Virus record (IMG/VR): IMGVR_UViG_3300012929_000017
Location: 1-37,650 of that record
Direction: 5' to 3' (one strand)
Length of the DNA stretch: 37,650 bases
Source of the DNA: a virus
Positions 28,707 through 37,396 of the stretch are shown in pieces. The notes beneath the pieces were generated by a model. The model saw nothing but the letters and a program-made list of their open reading frames with translations. It searched no databases and was not told where the DNA came from. A program made the translations under genes and the position numbers. The first letter of the stretch is position 1. Each line of letters opens with the position of its first letter.

Positions 28707-28959
28707 TGTTCAGGAAGTTGAATTGCAATTCATGGATCAATGGTTTTCGAATCTTGTTGATACCGTGAATTATGATCTTCAAACGATCATGGCGGCTGCT
28801 GGATCACTCACACCTACGCTAACCACGGTGGATACATCGCCCATTGCTTATCTGACTCAATCCCTGAATAAGCTGGTCGAGACGCTAAACAGCAATTTTG
28901 ATATGATTGAAGAAAGATTGCGGGATATGGATTCCCGTATAAATCGGCCAGGAGGCTAA
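28690..28959 (+). CDS. Small coiled-coil tail protein, 89 aa
   Basis: Starts at GTG 28690 after AAGGAGG. N-helix (NVQEVELQFMDQWFSNLVDT) and a C-terminal coiled coil (LNKLVETLNSNFDMIEERLR). In P22 order this is where the needle (gp26) or gp14 would be; it is too short for a complete needle. It might be a truncated needle or an assembly factor. Confidence 0.65.
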   Translation: MAELTNVQEVELQFMDQWFSNLVDTVNYDLQTIMAAAGSLTPTLTTVDTSPIAYLTQSLNKLVETLNSNFDMIEERLRDMDSRINRPGG

Positions 28960-28963
28960 TGAA

Positions 28964-29569
28964 ATGGGTATATTTGATCGGCTTGGTAATATAGCCAAAG
29001 CTCCGCTTGATTTCCTTGATCCCAGCGAGGGATACAAGGACGCTGCTCATCAGATGAAAAAATTCTGGGAACAATCCATGAATTTCCAGAAACCTTATAT
29101 GGAAGCTGGAAATGCACAATTACCTATTCTTACCGGCGCACAGAATCAATTGCTTAATCCCGCTGATTTGCTTGGCAAGTGGATGGAGCAATATCAAACC
29201 TCGCCATATGCAAAGCGATCCATGGAAAATGCGAAGGCAAGCGGTCTGGATACAGCAAGTCAGATGGGACTTGGTGGTAGCAGTGCTGCGCTGAATAATA
29301 TTCAGCAATCTTCCTCGGATATCATGAACAAGGATCGAGATACTTTTCTTGCTGACCTTATGCAGAAATTCTTATCTGGAATCGGAGTAGGGCAGGATAT
29401 CTACGGCAAAGGTGCAGCAACTGCTGGAAATCTTGGTAAAGAAGCTCTGGATGTTGGCGGAAACATGGCTGGACTTAAGTTTGGTCAGCAGAATGCGGCA
29501 GGCGAACAATTTGGCAACCAGATAGCTTTGCTTTCAAAACTGCTTATGCAAAGTCAGATGGGAGGATAA
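28964..29569 (+). CDS. Ejection protein, P22 gp7-like
   Basis: A 201-residue internal virion protein. It has an amphipathic Ala/Gly/Gln-rich body with GLGGSSAALNNIQQSSSDIM and LADLMQKFLSGIGVGQDIYG, a pattern found in DNA-transfer (ejection) proteins. Position (first of three genes before the fibres) agrees with gp7. Motif support is weak, so it rests on order and composition. Confidence 0.6.
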   Translation: MGIFDRLGNIAKAPLDFLDPSEGYKDAAHQMKKFWEQSMNFQKPYMEAGNAQLPILTGAQNQLLNPADLLGKWMEQYQTSPYAKRSMENAKASGLDTASQMGLGGSSAALNNIQQSSSDIMNKDRDTFLADLMQKFLSGIGVGQDIYGKGAATAGNLGKEALDVGGNMAGLKFGQQNAAGEQFGNQIALLSKLLMQSQMGG

Positions 29570-29573
29570 AACA

Positions 29574-30410
29574 ATGTCATTAATTGATCAGATTCCACTG
29601 ACTGGCTTGCATAAAGACGTCTATAAGGACGTGATGGATTATATGGAAAACATCAAGACCAGACGCGCTAATACATTGGCTAAAGAAAATACGCTTGCGC
29701 AAGATCAGAAACAATTCGAAGCGACCAAGGAATTTGAACGTGAAAAGATGAATTTAACCAATCAGCTTGAACATGAAAAGCTATCTGAACTTAAGAATTA
29801 TCATCATGGAAGGCTTGCGCTTCAAAATAATGAAGCTAATGGGGGGAAAAAATTATCTGCGCAGGAAAGATCAGAGGCAATGAAACTCATTCAACAAGTA
29901 CAAGCAGGTAGGAGCTTGATAAATAAAAGTAGAAAAATGGAAGAAATGTTAGTTGCTAATAAAAATCTGACTGGAAAACTTCCATGGTTAATGAATAAAG
30001 CTGGTATGGGTGGAGAGGATTTAGGAACTTTTAATACACGTGCCGGAGATGTTCAGGCAGGAATTGCTAAATTAGGAAGCAAAATGGGTGGTGCGCGAGC
30101 ATTACAATGGGCAGAAAAAATGAAGGCTAGTGATTGGAAAGATACGCCAAGCAATCTTGGTCATGTCCGTGGATTAATAGAAGATACCGAATCAGACGTA
30201 CAAGATGCGGTAGCATTGTATGAAGCAATGACAGGGCATCCATACCCATTAAAAATGGATGATGAAAAATCAGCAGCCGGAACAGCAAATGGAAATGTAA
30301 ATGTAACAAAAAATCATGTAACCGAAAAAAATATTCTTCATACAATGCAAGAAACTGGATATTCTCGTGAAGAAGTCATGAAAAGATTAAAAGCAAAGGG
30401 GTTAATCTAA
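29574..30410 (+). CDS. Ejection protein, P22 gp20-like position
   Basis: A 278-residue helical protein. A charged coiled coil spans residues about 25-85 (EREKMNLTNQLEHEKLSELK), then a soluble helical domain (LPWLMNKAGMGGEDLGTFNT) and a basic C-terminal end (EEVMKRLKAKGLI). It lies between the gp7-like and the large ejection gene, and its stop overlaps the next start. Assigned by order. Confidence 0.6.
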   Translation: MSLIDQIPLTGLHKDVYKDVMDYMENIKTRRANTLAKENTLAQDQKQFEATKEFEREKMNLTNQLEHEKLSELKNYHHGRLALQNNEANGGKKLSAQERSEAMKLIQQVQAGRSLINKSRKMEEMLVANKNLTGKLPWLMNKAGMGGEDLGTFNTRAGDVQAGIAKLGSKMGGARALQWAEKMKASDWKDTPSNLGHVRGLIEDTESDVQDAVALYEAMTGHPYPLKMDDEKSAAGTANGNVNVTKNHVTEKNILHTMQETGYSREEVMKRLKAKGLI

Positions 30411-32710
30411 TGCCCGTTAATCTTTTGGCTGATGATACTGAATCAATATCAAAACCAATTAATTTATTGGCAGATGATGAGCCAAAAAAATCATCTTTAC
30501 GCGATATGGCTATGGAAGCATTTGGAAATGCCACTGACATAACTAATTATTATCCATTCAATGTTGCAAAGCAGGTTTCAAAAAGCGCACCTATTCTTGC
30601 AGAAGATATTGGCAACCTGATATCAGGTGCAGGAAAGTCAATCAAGGAAGGCGCAGGCGGTGCGATTGCGCAGAAAACATTTCATCCTTTACGTGCATTA
30701 AAAAATGAATTAGGTGGTCTTGCCAATGCTGGACGTGGCTTGATGAATATTCCGCATGATTTACCAACATATTTGGCTCACTTGAAAATGGCTGATCCAA
30801 AACTGGCTGAACAAATTAGTTCAGTCATCCCACAAGTACCAGAATTGGAATCTACAATCAATCAGATGATTGGCGAAAATCCAAACGCTGCAGATAAATA
30901 TTTGCGTGGTTTATTCCAGAATGTGCCAATTGGTTTATCAGGCGCAAAACCTGTTGGCAAGTTTGCTCCGATAGTAGCTAAAGAAATTGGTAATATTGCA
31001 AAACAAACACCAGAATTCATGGAAAAATTGCCAGGCATAATTGGTGAAGAAATTATCGGAAAAGAACCAATCAAAGAAGCTGATATTTTAGCCAGAGAGG
31101 CTGAACTTGGTGGAAAAACTGAACAGCATGAAGCATTACAAACAAAAGCAATGGAGCAAAAAGAAGTTCATAGGGAAACTGTCGCCGAAGCTGAGAAAAA
31201 TCTCAATATGGCTAATGCAAACAGAATGGAATTTAAATTAAATGAACAGACTAAGAAAATTGATGATTTAAGAAATGAATCTGATCGTTTGCAAACTGAT
31301 CTTAAACAATTACCTGAACTTCCTGAAAAACCAGTTGCCGGAGAGGAACATATTGAAAAAGTAAAACTGGCAGAAGAAGGCGTGAACAGGCTTAAACAAA
31401 ATATCGTTGCGGCTGAAAGGCATTTTGGTGAAGTTGAGAAAACAGCCAATCAATCTGAAGCAGAACTTGGCAAATATCTTGATACCGGAGCTTCTCATGA
31501 TGTTCGCGCTGCGCGAATAGCAAAAGGAAAGCTTGAGGCTAATCGAGAAGAACTTAGCGGTGAATATGACACGATAAAATCTGATTTGGAAAATGAAAAT
31601 GTAGTTATAGATAACACACATAAAGTAAAAGAACTTACTGCTGATTTTAATAAGCTTATTTCAGAAAGCGGTGGCGATGTGAATACCAAGGAAATTAAAG
31701 CGGCTGCCGATAAATTAATTTCTGCAAAAAATAGGGAAATTATTCCTGCTGGTGATTTTGTTTCAATGTATAAATCAGTTAATGATTATATGCGAGAAGC
31801 ATATCGTAAAGCATACAAGATTGGCCGTACAGAAGATGAACATGTTACATGGAAAAAACGCGGTGATGAAGCCAGTGAAAAACTAAAAGAAATGGATTCA
31901 ATTCTTGAGAAAAGTTTACCAGAAGATGTATATGATCGTCTTAAGAAAACACCAGTAAGATGGCGTAATGAAATCATTCCGCTATATAAAGAACCATTAT
32001 ATTGGTCAATCATGGAAAACGAACGTTTGCCAAAGGATATGTTAAGTGCATTACGTGGTGGAAAGAAAGGTTCAGGGCTTGAAATTATCCGTAATAACAT
32101 CATGTCTGACTCGCAAGCAGTTAAGCATGTCATTGGTCAGCGATATGATGTAAGTCCAGCATCAGTACATAATCCAAATGAATTAATGCGTGAATTCATG
32201 AAACTTGATCCGCATGTTGCCAAATTGGTTGATATTCGCAATCAGGCGCATGGCATGATGGAAAATGCCAAAGGCCAGATCAAGGATATCAAAAAAAGAC
32301 ACGCGGAATCTAAAACAGAATTGCCATCTGTGCGAAAGGAATCAACCGCCAGACAAAATGAAATAAATGCGCAATTAAAGGAACATGAAAAACTTACCAA
32401 TGAAAGAATAAAGAGCAAAGAAGATCTTGAATTAAAAATTCAGGAAGCGGAAAGTGAAATAGGATATTTGCGTGAACATAATGAAAAATTAAATCAGCAT
32501 TTGACAGAAATAAGAAAAACTTTCAATGAAGCTAATATTACATTGAAACAAAAACACAAATTGGGTATGGATATAAAACGATTAAAACGTGAGATTTCCA
32601 ATAATAAGAAAAATGAATTTTCCTCTACTACACGTCTGAAAAAGTTATATAAGATTGGAAAAAATGTTTACAGGATTTCCAGAAAAGTTATAAGCGGAGG
32701 ATTTTTATAA
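30410..32710 (+). CDS. Large ejection/coiled-coil virion protein, P22 gp16-like position
   Basis: A 766-residue protein. The first 40 residues repeat NLLADD-type motifs (MPVNLLADDTES and INLLADDEP). Then a hydrophobic, Gly/Ala-rich segment (residues about 60-140), and long coiled coils (about 230-370 and 600-760: KKIDDLRNESDRLQTDLKQL, ELKIQEAESEIGYLREHNEK). A basic C-terminus ends RISRKVISGGFL. Consistent with an elongated internal protein that crosses the envelope during DNA injection. No lytic transglycosylase motif was seen. Confidence 0.6.
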   Translation: MPVNLLADDTESISKPINLLADDEPKKSSLRDMAMEAFGNATDITNYYPFNVAKQVSKSAPILAEDIGNLISGAGKSIKEGAGGAIAQKTFHPLRALKNELGGLANAGRGLMNIPHDLPTYLAHLKMADPKLAEQISSVIPQVPELESTINQMIGENPNAADKYLRGLFQNVPIGLSGAKPVGKFAPIVAKEIGNIAKQTPEFMEKLPGIIGEEIIGKEPIKEADILAREAELGGKTEQHEALQTKAMEQKEVHRETVAEAEKNLNMANANRMEFKLNEQTKKIDDLRNESDRLQTDLKQLPELPEKPVAGEEHIEKVKLAEEGVNRLKQNIVAAERHFGEVEKTANQSEAELGKYLDTGASHDVRAARIAKGKLEANREELSGEYDTIKSDLENENVVIDNTHKVKELTADFNKLISESGGDVNTKEIKAAADKLISAKNREIIPAGDFVSMYKSVNDYMREAYRKAYKIGRTEDEHVTWKKRGDEASEKLKEMDSILEKSLPEDVYDRLKKTPVRWRNEIIPLYKEPLYWSIMENERLPKDMLSALRGGKKGSGLEIIRNNIMSDSQAVKHVIGQRYDVSPASVHNPNELMREFMKLDPHVAKLVDIRNQAHGMMENAKGQIKDIKKRHAESKTELPSVRKESTARQNEINAQLKEHEKLTNERIKSKEDLELKIQEAESEIGYLREHNEKLNQHLTEIRKTFNEANITLKQKHKLGMDIKRLKREISNNKKNEFSSTTRLKKLYKIGKNVYRISRKVISGGFL

Positions 32711-34749
32711 TGTCATTCGTACGCGCACCGAATCCAATCTGGTATCTGCCTGATCTGACAGGCGCACCACTCAATGATCAATTTTACGCATTCTTTTTAA
32801 CGAACACTTTGCCATATATTCCGCAGAATGTTTTTCGTGACCCACAAGGCCAAACGGTATGGACTGGTGATGTTATCCAATTTTTTCCAAATGGAACATT
32901 ACCGGATAATTTATATTTCGATCCTAATCTGGTTTACCGAATTGAAATCAGACAAGGCAATAGCCAGTTTGATCCGCTTATTTATGAAATAAATGATTTC
33001 GTGCCAGATGAAGGCCAGAGCATTATCACGGAAACTTCCATCCTTACCAATGAAAATCAGATCAGTAATCCTACATTCTCGCAGGTATCATTCAGCCAGC
33101 CACCCGGTCAGAGTGAACCTGTCATGACAATTTCCAGCGCTGGAACATATCAGATTGCACCAGGCTGGGAATTGCAATTGATTGGCGCTGGTACAACCAC
33201 GCTGACACAAATTATCTGGTCGGCTGATCAGAATATTCCAGGCAATCCAGTTCCGGCCTATGCCTTAAGAATTGATAATGCTGGCTGGACATCAGCAACG
33301 CTACGGCAAGTGTTTAACCTGAATGGTGGCATCTGGACTAATGGTGCAGTTGCAATGTCATTCGTTGCCATGGCTCATAGCGCACCTGTATTGGTTAGCA
33401 TGAACTACGTACCGGAATCACCTGGCACACCAGTTCCAGTGATTAACAATGTCACTGTTCCGACGGGCGTTTATAAAACATTTTCCGCCGCCGTAAATCT
33501 TGGTCAATCAACTAATTCCAATCTGAATAATATCAGTTTTGTGAATATTGAAATCGCATTGCCAGCCGCAGGTAGTATGGATATTTCAGATGTTATGGTT
33601 GTTGGTCAATCAACGCCTTTGGATGACCCAACAGTTGCACCATTGCCAAGTTTCCAGCAAATCACGGAAGAACGCATGACTGATCATCTGTTTCATTTAT
33701 ATAAAGATGATCTGATTACGAAGCCAAGAAAGTCATTACTGGCAGGATGGGATTTTTCACTGAATCCATTCCAGTTCAATTCTGTTGCAATTACTGCTCA
33801 AACTTCGCAAACAGTTTATATTGCTGATCAAACAATCTTGTATCAGGAAACTGCCAATAATCTTTCAACGGGTCAGGCAGCGGCTGCTGATCGTTTTGGC
33901 TTGCAAGTGCAGCCAACAGCGGTATCAACCAATACACGTTTTGCCCTGATTAATTATATTGATCCCGCTACGATAAGACCTTTCTGGAGCAATATTGTTT
34001 CAACGCTTGTGCAAGCAAGACTTCATACATCAGTCAATACTATGGTTGGCCTGAAAATGCGCCTGATATGGCGAACAACATTACCATCAACCATTGGAGC
34101 AGCTGAGCCAATAGTAAGCTGGACATTAGGTGGCGATCCTGTTTTTGCTGCTGGATGGACAGCCATTGTGCCAGAAAATGATCCTGAATATAGTCTTGAA
34201 GATTTATTCAATGGATTCTCTTTTGACAATATGCTTTTGCCTGATGATTCTGCCGCTACCATGACATTGGGTATTGTGATTTATACGATGGATAGGCTTG
34301 CAGTCAACATGGGCGATTTTATTGTGTTCGACAAGATATCGCTTATTCCGTGCCAGTTTGCTGCTGACGCTCATCCTCAGACCTATAACGAAGCGCTTGC
34401 TGATTGCCAATATTACTATCGCAAGACTTATGATAAAGGTGATTTGCCAGCAACAACAACTCAAGTTGGTGGAACGAGCATTATCACAACTGCTGCATAT
34501 GTTGCGCCTTTTATTTATTACAGCGAACGTTTCAATAACATGCGTTCGGATAATTACACCGTCACATTTTATTCATCACAAACTGGAACGGCTGGAAAAG
34601 TTCATAATGCGACAGCTGGTGCTGATCTTGATGCTGATACAGTATCGCCTTCTGACACAGCTTTTACGGTAAGATTAAATACAAATGTTGCATCAGCAAA
34701 TTCACGTCTGGTTGTGCAATATACGGTTGATGCAAGACTTGGAACTTAA
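32710..34749 (+). CDS. Tail protein / tail-fibre base, 679 aa
   Basis: A beta-rich protein. An N-terminal Ig-like region (VRAPNPIWYLPDLTGAPLND, FRDPQGQTVWTGDVIQFFPN) resembles the N-termini of tail-spike and CBM-type proteins. It is followed by jelly-roll-like segments and a C-terminal region with AALADCQYYYRKTYDKG-type sequence (EALADCQYYYRKTYDKGDLP), a motif common in phage tail-fibre C-termini. It starts within the stop of the previous gene. Exact role (spike, adaptor) unresolved. Confidence 0.7.
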   Translation: MSFVRAPNPIWYLPDLTGAPLNDQFYAFFLTNTLPYIPQNVFRDPQGQTVWTGDVIQFFPNGTLPDNLYFDPNLVYRIEIRQGNSQFDPLIYEINDFVPDEGQSIITETSILTNENQISNPTFSQVSFSQPPGQSEPVMTISSAGTYQIAPGWELQLIGAGTTTLTQIIWSADQNIPGNPVPAYALRIDNAGWTSATLRQVFNLNGGIWTNGAVAMSFVAMAHSAPVLVSMNYVPESPGTPVPVINNVTVPTGVYKTFSAAVNLGQSTNSNLNNISFVNIEIALPAAGSMDISDVMVVGQSTPLDDPTVAPLPSFQQITEERMTDHLFHLYKDDLITKPRKSLLAGWDFSLNPFQFNSVAITAQTSQTVYIADQTILYQETANNLSTGQAAAADRFGLQVQPTAVSTNTRFALINYIDPATIRPFWSNIVSTLVQARLHTSVNTMVGLKMRLIWRTTLPSTIGAAEPIVSWTLGGDPVFAAGWTAIVPENDPEYSLEDLFNGFSFDNMLLPDDSAATMTLGIVIYTMDRLAVNMGDFIVFDKISLIPCQFAADAHPQTYNEALADCQYYYRKTYDKGDLPATTTQVGGTSIITTAAYVAPFIYYSERFNNMRSDNYTVTFYSSQTGTAGKVHNATAGADLDADTVSPSDTAFTVRLNTNVASANSRLVVQYTVDARLGT

Positions 34750-34766
34750 CATGGAGAGTTTATAAC

Positions 34767-35102
34767 ATGACTGGATATACCGATAATTTTGATCATGCGA
34801 AACCATTCAGCGATACCTGCGCCCAATTTGCGCTCGCTGCGAATACTGCGCAAACATATACAGTACCTGGAGTTAGTTCGCAGAAATATCGCATGATAGT
34901 GACATTCAATGCCGCTGCGAATATTTTTGTTGGCTATAAAGTAGCCGCGACTGTACCAAGCGCTGGCACTAATACTACATCTGGCAATATTGAATTCAGA
35001 CCGATTGAACCAAAATTTGTGAATGGCGGAGATGTTATTTCCCTGAAAACTTCTGATACGACTGCCTTTGTTGGGTTATCGTTACTGGCTATTCCAGGGT
35101 AA
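34767..35102 (+). CDS. Hypothetical tail-region protein, 111 aa
   Basis: Beta-sandwich type sequence (FALAANTAQTYTVPGVSSQK, RMIVTFNAAANIFVGYKVAA). This looks like a small virion decoration or fibre-associated protein. GGAG precedes ATG by 9 bases. Not recognised. Confidence 0.7.
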   Translation: MTGYTDNFDHAKPFSDTCAQFALAANTAQTYTVPGVSSQKYRMIVTFNAAANIFVGYKVAATVPSAGTNTTSGNIEFRPIEPKFVNGGDVISLKTSDTTAFVGLSLLAIPG

Positions 35103-35130
35103 AATATAACCTGAGTACACGGAGCGTACC

Positions 35131-36492
35131 ATGGTCACAACGGTAAAATTTAGTCAGTTTGCGCAAGGAAGCACAACGAATTCTACCTTGCAAACAGTAG
35201 GTCTTGCGGCTGGTGTAAATAGTCGTCAGGAAAGATTCCTTTCATGGATGACAACGACAAGACCATCCATTCCCTATACCGGGTTGCTTGGATTCAATAC
35301 CACATTTGGACAGTATGAATACTGGAATGGTGTGGCATGGGTGCAGCTTACAACCGGAGGTGGTGGTGCAGTTAGCGCAGTCGCAACTGGCACTGGCTTG
35401 ACTGGTGGCACGATTACTTCCACTGGCACGATAAGTTTCGCTCCGATTGCCGCGAACAGCCTATGGGCAAACGTTACTGGAAGTACCGCAGTCCCTACGG
35501 TTATTCCCACTTCCACCTTCCTGATTAGCGCCGATAATCTTTCGGATATTCCCAATGCTGGTGCGGCACGTACTAATCTTGGCTTGGAAATAGGATCTGA
35601 CATTGAAGCATGGAGCGCAGTGCTTGATCAGGTAGCATCTGGCACATATGCAGGCTCGACGAGTATTACCACGCTTGGCACAATTACCGCAGGAACATGG
35701 GAAGGTTCAACGATTACCGTTCCATTTGGCGGTACTGGCAAGACAACCTTTACTGCTTTTGCCGTGATTTGCGGTGGCACTACTGCAACCGGAGCATTAC
35801 AATCGATTGCTGGGCTTGGAAATATCGGGGAGGTTTTAACCTCAAATGGTCCAGGTGCATTACCTACGATGCAGAGTGTATCAGGATCAGGCACAGTTAA
35901 TTCCGGTTTGATTAACCAGCTTGCATGGTATGCCTCAACTGGAGCTGCGGTTTCCGGACTTGCTACAGGCAATAATGGCGTATTGGTTACGTCTGCTGGC
36001 GGTGTGCCAAGTATATCCTCTACACTGCCATCTGGTATGTCTGCAACTAATTTTGCGCTTACTACACCAATTCTTGGTACGCCCCAATCTGGAAATCTTG
36101 GCAATTGCACAGCATATACCGTGGCTAATCTTGCTGATATAGCCTGGACAGATATTTCTGGATCGATAACATTCAATGGATTAACGAGTGCCACTGTTAA
36201 CTACGCGCGAACCAAAAAAATAGGAAAAACCCTGTTTTTTAATATCAGCGTAACAGGTACAAGTAATGGCGCTAATTTTGGAATTATGGGACTACCAGCT
36301 ACTTCCGTCAATGTGGCAAGTGAAGGTGGACTGATTAACGCTGAAAATAATTCAGCATCAGTATTCACCGCGAACTGGGTTGTCAAGGCAACTTCTTCTG
36401 CCATTACGGTCAAGCTTTCAAATAACGAAGCTGGATGGACTGCTTCTGGAACAAAAGCAGCAATCATAATGGGATTTTACGAAACAACATAA
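35131..36492 (+). CDS. Tail fibre protein, 453 aa
   Basis: N-terminal STQ-type region, then long beta repeats: GAVSAVATGTGLTGGTITST, TNLGLEIGSDIEAWSAVLDQ, STSITTLGTITAGTWEGSTI with VPFGGTGKTT. The TITxGTWxGxxI-x-x-x-xGGTGxT motif is diagnostic for fibres of many proteobacterial phages. The C-terminal 120 residues form a receptor-binding-like beta domain (KIGKTLFFNISVTGTSNGAN). It terminates just before a strong hairpin. It is a second fibre, distinct from that at 480-3479. Confidence 0.85.
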   Translation: MVTTVKFSQFAQGSTTNSTLQTVGLAAGVNSRQERFLSWMTTTRPSIPYTGLLGFNTTFGQYEYWNGVAWVQLTTGGGGAVSAVATGTGLTGGTITSTGTISFAPIAANSLWANVTGSTAVPTVIPTSTFLISADNLSDIPNAGAARTNLGLEIGSDIEAWSAVLDQVASGTYAGSTSITTLGTITAGTWEGSTITVPFGGTGKTTFTAFAVICGGTTATGALQSIAGLGNIGEVLTSNGPGALPTMQSVSGSGTVNSGLINQLAWYASTGAAVSGLATGNNGVLVTSAGGVPSISSTLPSGMSATNFALTTPILGTPQSGNLGNCTAYTVANLADIAWTDISGSITFNGLTSATVNYARTKKIGKTLFFNISVTGTSNGANFGIMGLPATSVNVASEGGLINAENNSASVFTANWVVKATSSAITVKLSNNEAGWTASGTKAAIIMGFYETT

Positions 36493-36519
36493 TCCTGATT
36501 CTTATGAATCAGGATTTTC
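36491..36519 (+). terminator. Strong terminator after the late operon
   Basis: AATCCTGATTC-TTAT-GAATCAGGATT, an 11-bp perfect stem, then TTTCT. It terminates the fibre transcript and overlaps the last codons of the convergent 77-codon gene. Confidence 0.9.
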
Positions 36520-36735
36520 TGGTGGTGTTTCATCGGCTGATGGAATTGAAACTGGCATTGTCATGACAAGTCTTTCTATAGCGAAATATGCGTTATCCAA
36601 TAAATGATAATTAATCAAAAGTGCAGGTTCATTTTTATTGAATGGCAATGCATGAAGATTAGTGCAAAATTCAATATATTTTTGTCTTAATCCATTGACA
36701 AGACTTTCTCTTAATACCGTGATTTCATCGGTCAT
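36502..36735 (-). CDS. Hypothetical protein, 77 aa
   Basis: Helical (VLRESLVNGLRQKYIEFCTN, INYHLLDNAYFAIERLVMTM) with an acidic Pro-rich end. Its C-terminal coding region contains half of the late terminator. Start overlaps the upstream stop by 4 bases. Unrecognised. Confidence 0.7.
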   Translation of the reverse strand: MTDEITVLRESLVNGLRQKYIEFCTNLHALPFNKNEPALLINYHLLDNAYFAIERLVMTMPVSIPSADETPPENPDS

Positions 36736-36890
36736 TTTTTCTTTCCTTTTGGTTTGGATTTTTTTTCACCCGCTTCCGAATATGCGATGGCCACGCTTTG
36801 TTTTTGACTCTTTCCTGCGGCCATTTCACGCTTCACATTTTCTGAAAATCCTTTTTTACTTTTTGCAGCTTTTCCTTTAACTAACGGCAT
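36732..36890 (-). CDS. Small basic phage protein, 52 aa (DUF6496-like)
   Basis: MPLVKGKAAKSKKGFSENVK then REMAAGKSQKQSVAIAYSEA with a Lys-rich end. This matches a small phage protein family (MPLVKGKS...N-x-K-x-E-M-x-A-G-x-x-Q-K-Q-A-V-A-I-A-x), unknown function, usually near tail or head genes. Missing from frame lists because it is short; start and stop overlap neighbours exactly. Confidence 0.8.
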   Translation of the reverse strand: MPLVKGKAAKSKKGFSENVKREMAAGKSQKQSVAIAYSEAGEKKSKPKGKKK

Positions 36891-37066
36891 GTTGGCATCT
36901 CCTTTTCAATCAAGACTTTAACTTCACTGGATTTTCCGAGTTTGAGCATATTGATAGGTGAAAACATACCAAGCGCAGGATTAATTTGCTGAAACCAATC
37001 CCATGCCCGCTTATCATCACCATTAAAGTAGGATTTTACTTTCATGAAATATTCGTGCGGTATCAC
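36881..37066 (-). CDS. Short MbcA/ParS/Xre-type toxin-binding domain (DUF2384-like), 61 aa
   Basis: Starts at GTG 37066 (AAGGAAA about 11 bases upstream). AWDWFQQINPALGMFSPINM followed by LKLGKSSEVKVLIE matches the C-terminal DUF2384 motif of Xre/MbcA/ParS antitoxins (W-x-x-x-x-n-p-a-L-g-x-x-s-P-x-x-x-l-x-x-G). The N-terminal HTH of antitoxins is missing and no RES toxin lies next to it. It may be a stand-alone phage variant that binds a host toxin, or structural. Confidence 0.65.
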   Translation of the reverse strand: MIPHEYFMKVKSYFNGDDKRAWDWFQQINPALGMFSPINMLKLGKSSEVKVLIEKEMPTCR

Positions 37067-37084
37067 TTTGCATTATTTCCTTGT

Positions 37085-37110
37085 AAAAAAAACCCCGCCA
37101 TAAGACGGGG
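37085..37110 (-). terminator. Terminator of the leftward fibre operon
   Basis: On the minus strand CCCCG-N8-CGGGG followed by eight T residues. It separates the gene ending at 37126 from the small-gene group at 37066-36502, which therefore needs its own promoter (not found). Confidence 0.85.
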
Positions 37111-37125
37111 GAACCTTACGTGAAA

Positions 37126-37374
37126 TTAATATGCACTACCTTTGCGATCATTCATGTTCGCTTTTGGCATGTTTGGTTCAAGCTGCATGTTGCGCTTTTC
37201 ACCTTTCATGACAGTAGGAGCTTTTGGCGTATTTGCAAGATCAGATGCTTCATGATAACCCATTGCATTTGTCATTTCATCGACATTGCGAGCATTCCAT
37301 GATTTCTTCATGCAATACGATTCATTCTCGACTTGTCCGTTTACACCATCTGCACTTCCGTAGTTCTCGGCCAT
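37126..37374 (-). CDS. Hypothetical protein, 82 aa
   Basis: Start ATG 37374 chosen because GGAGG lies 8 bases upstream; a longer reading to 37455 overlaps the fibre-domain gene and lacks a site. MAENYGSADGVNGQVENESY, then MKKSWNARNVDEMTNAMGYH, then a Pro/Lys/Asn-rich unfolded end (LEPNMPKANMNDRKGSAY). Downstream of the short fibre-domain gene and closed by the terminator. Unrecognised. Confidence 0.75.
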   Translation of the reverse strand: MAENYGSADGVNGQVENESYCMKKSWNARNVDEMTNAMGYHEASDLANTPKAPTVMKGEKRNMQLEPNMPKANMNDRKGSAY

Positions 37375-37396
37375 GTTGGCATCCTCCATATGTTGA

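Noticed and set aside
35274-36467. Pro/Val/Ala-rich minus-strand frames over the second fibre
   Set aside because: Composition is the reverse complement of Gly/Thr-rich fibre repeats; no start signals.
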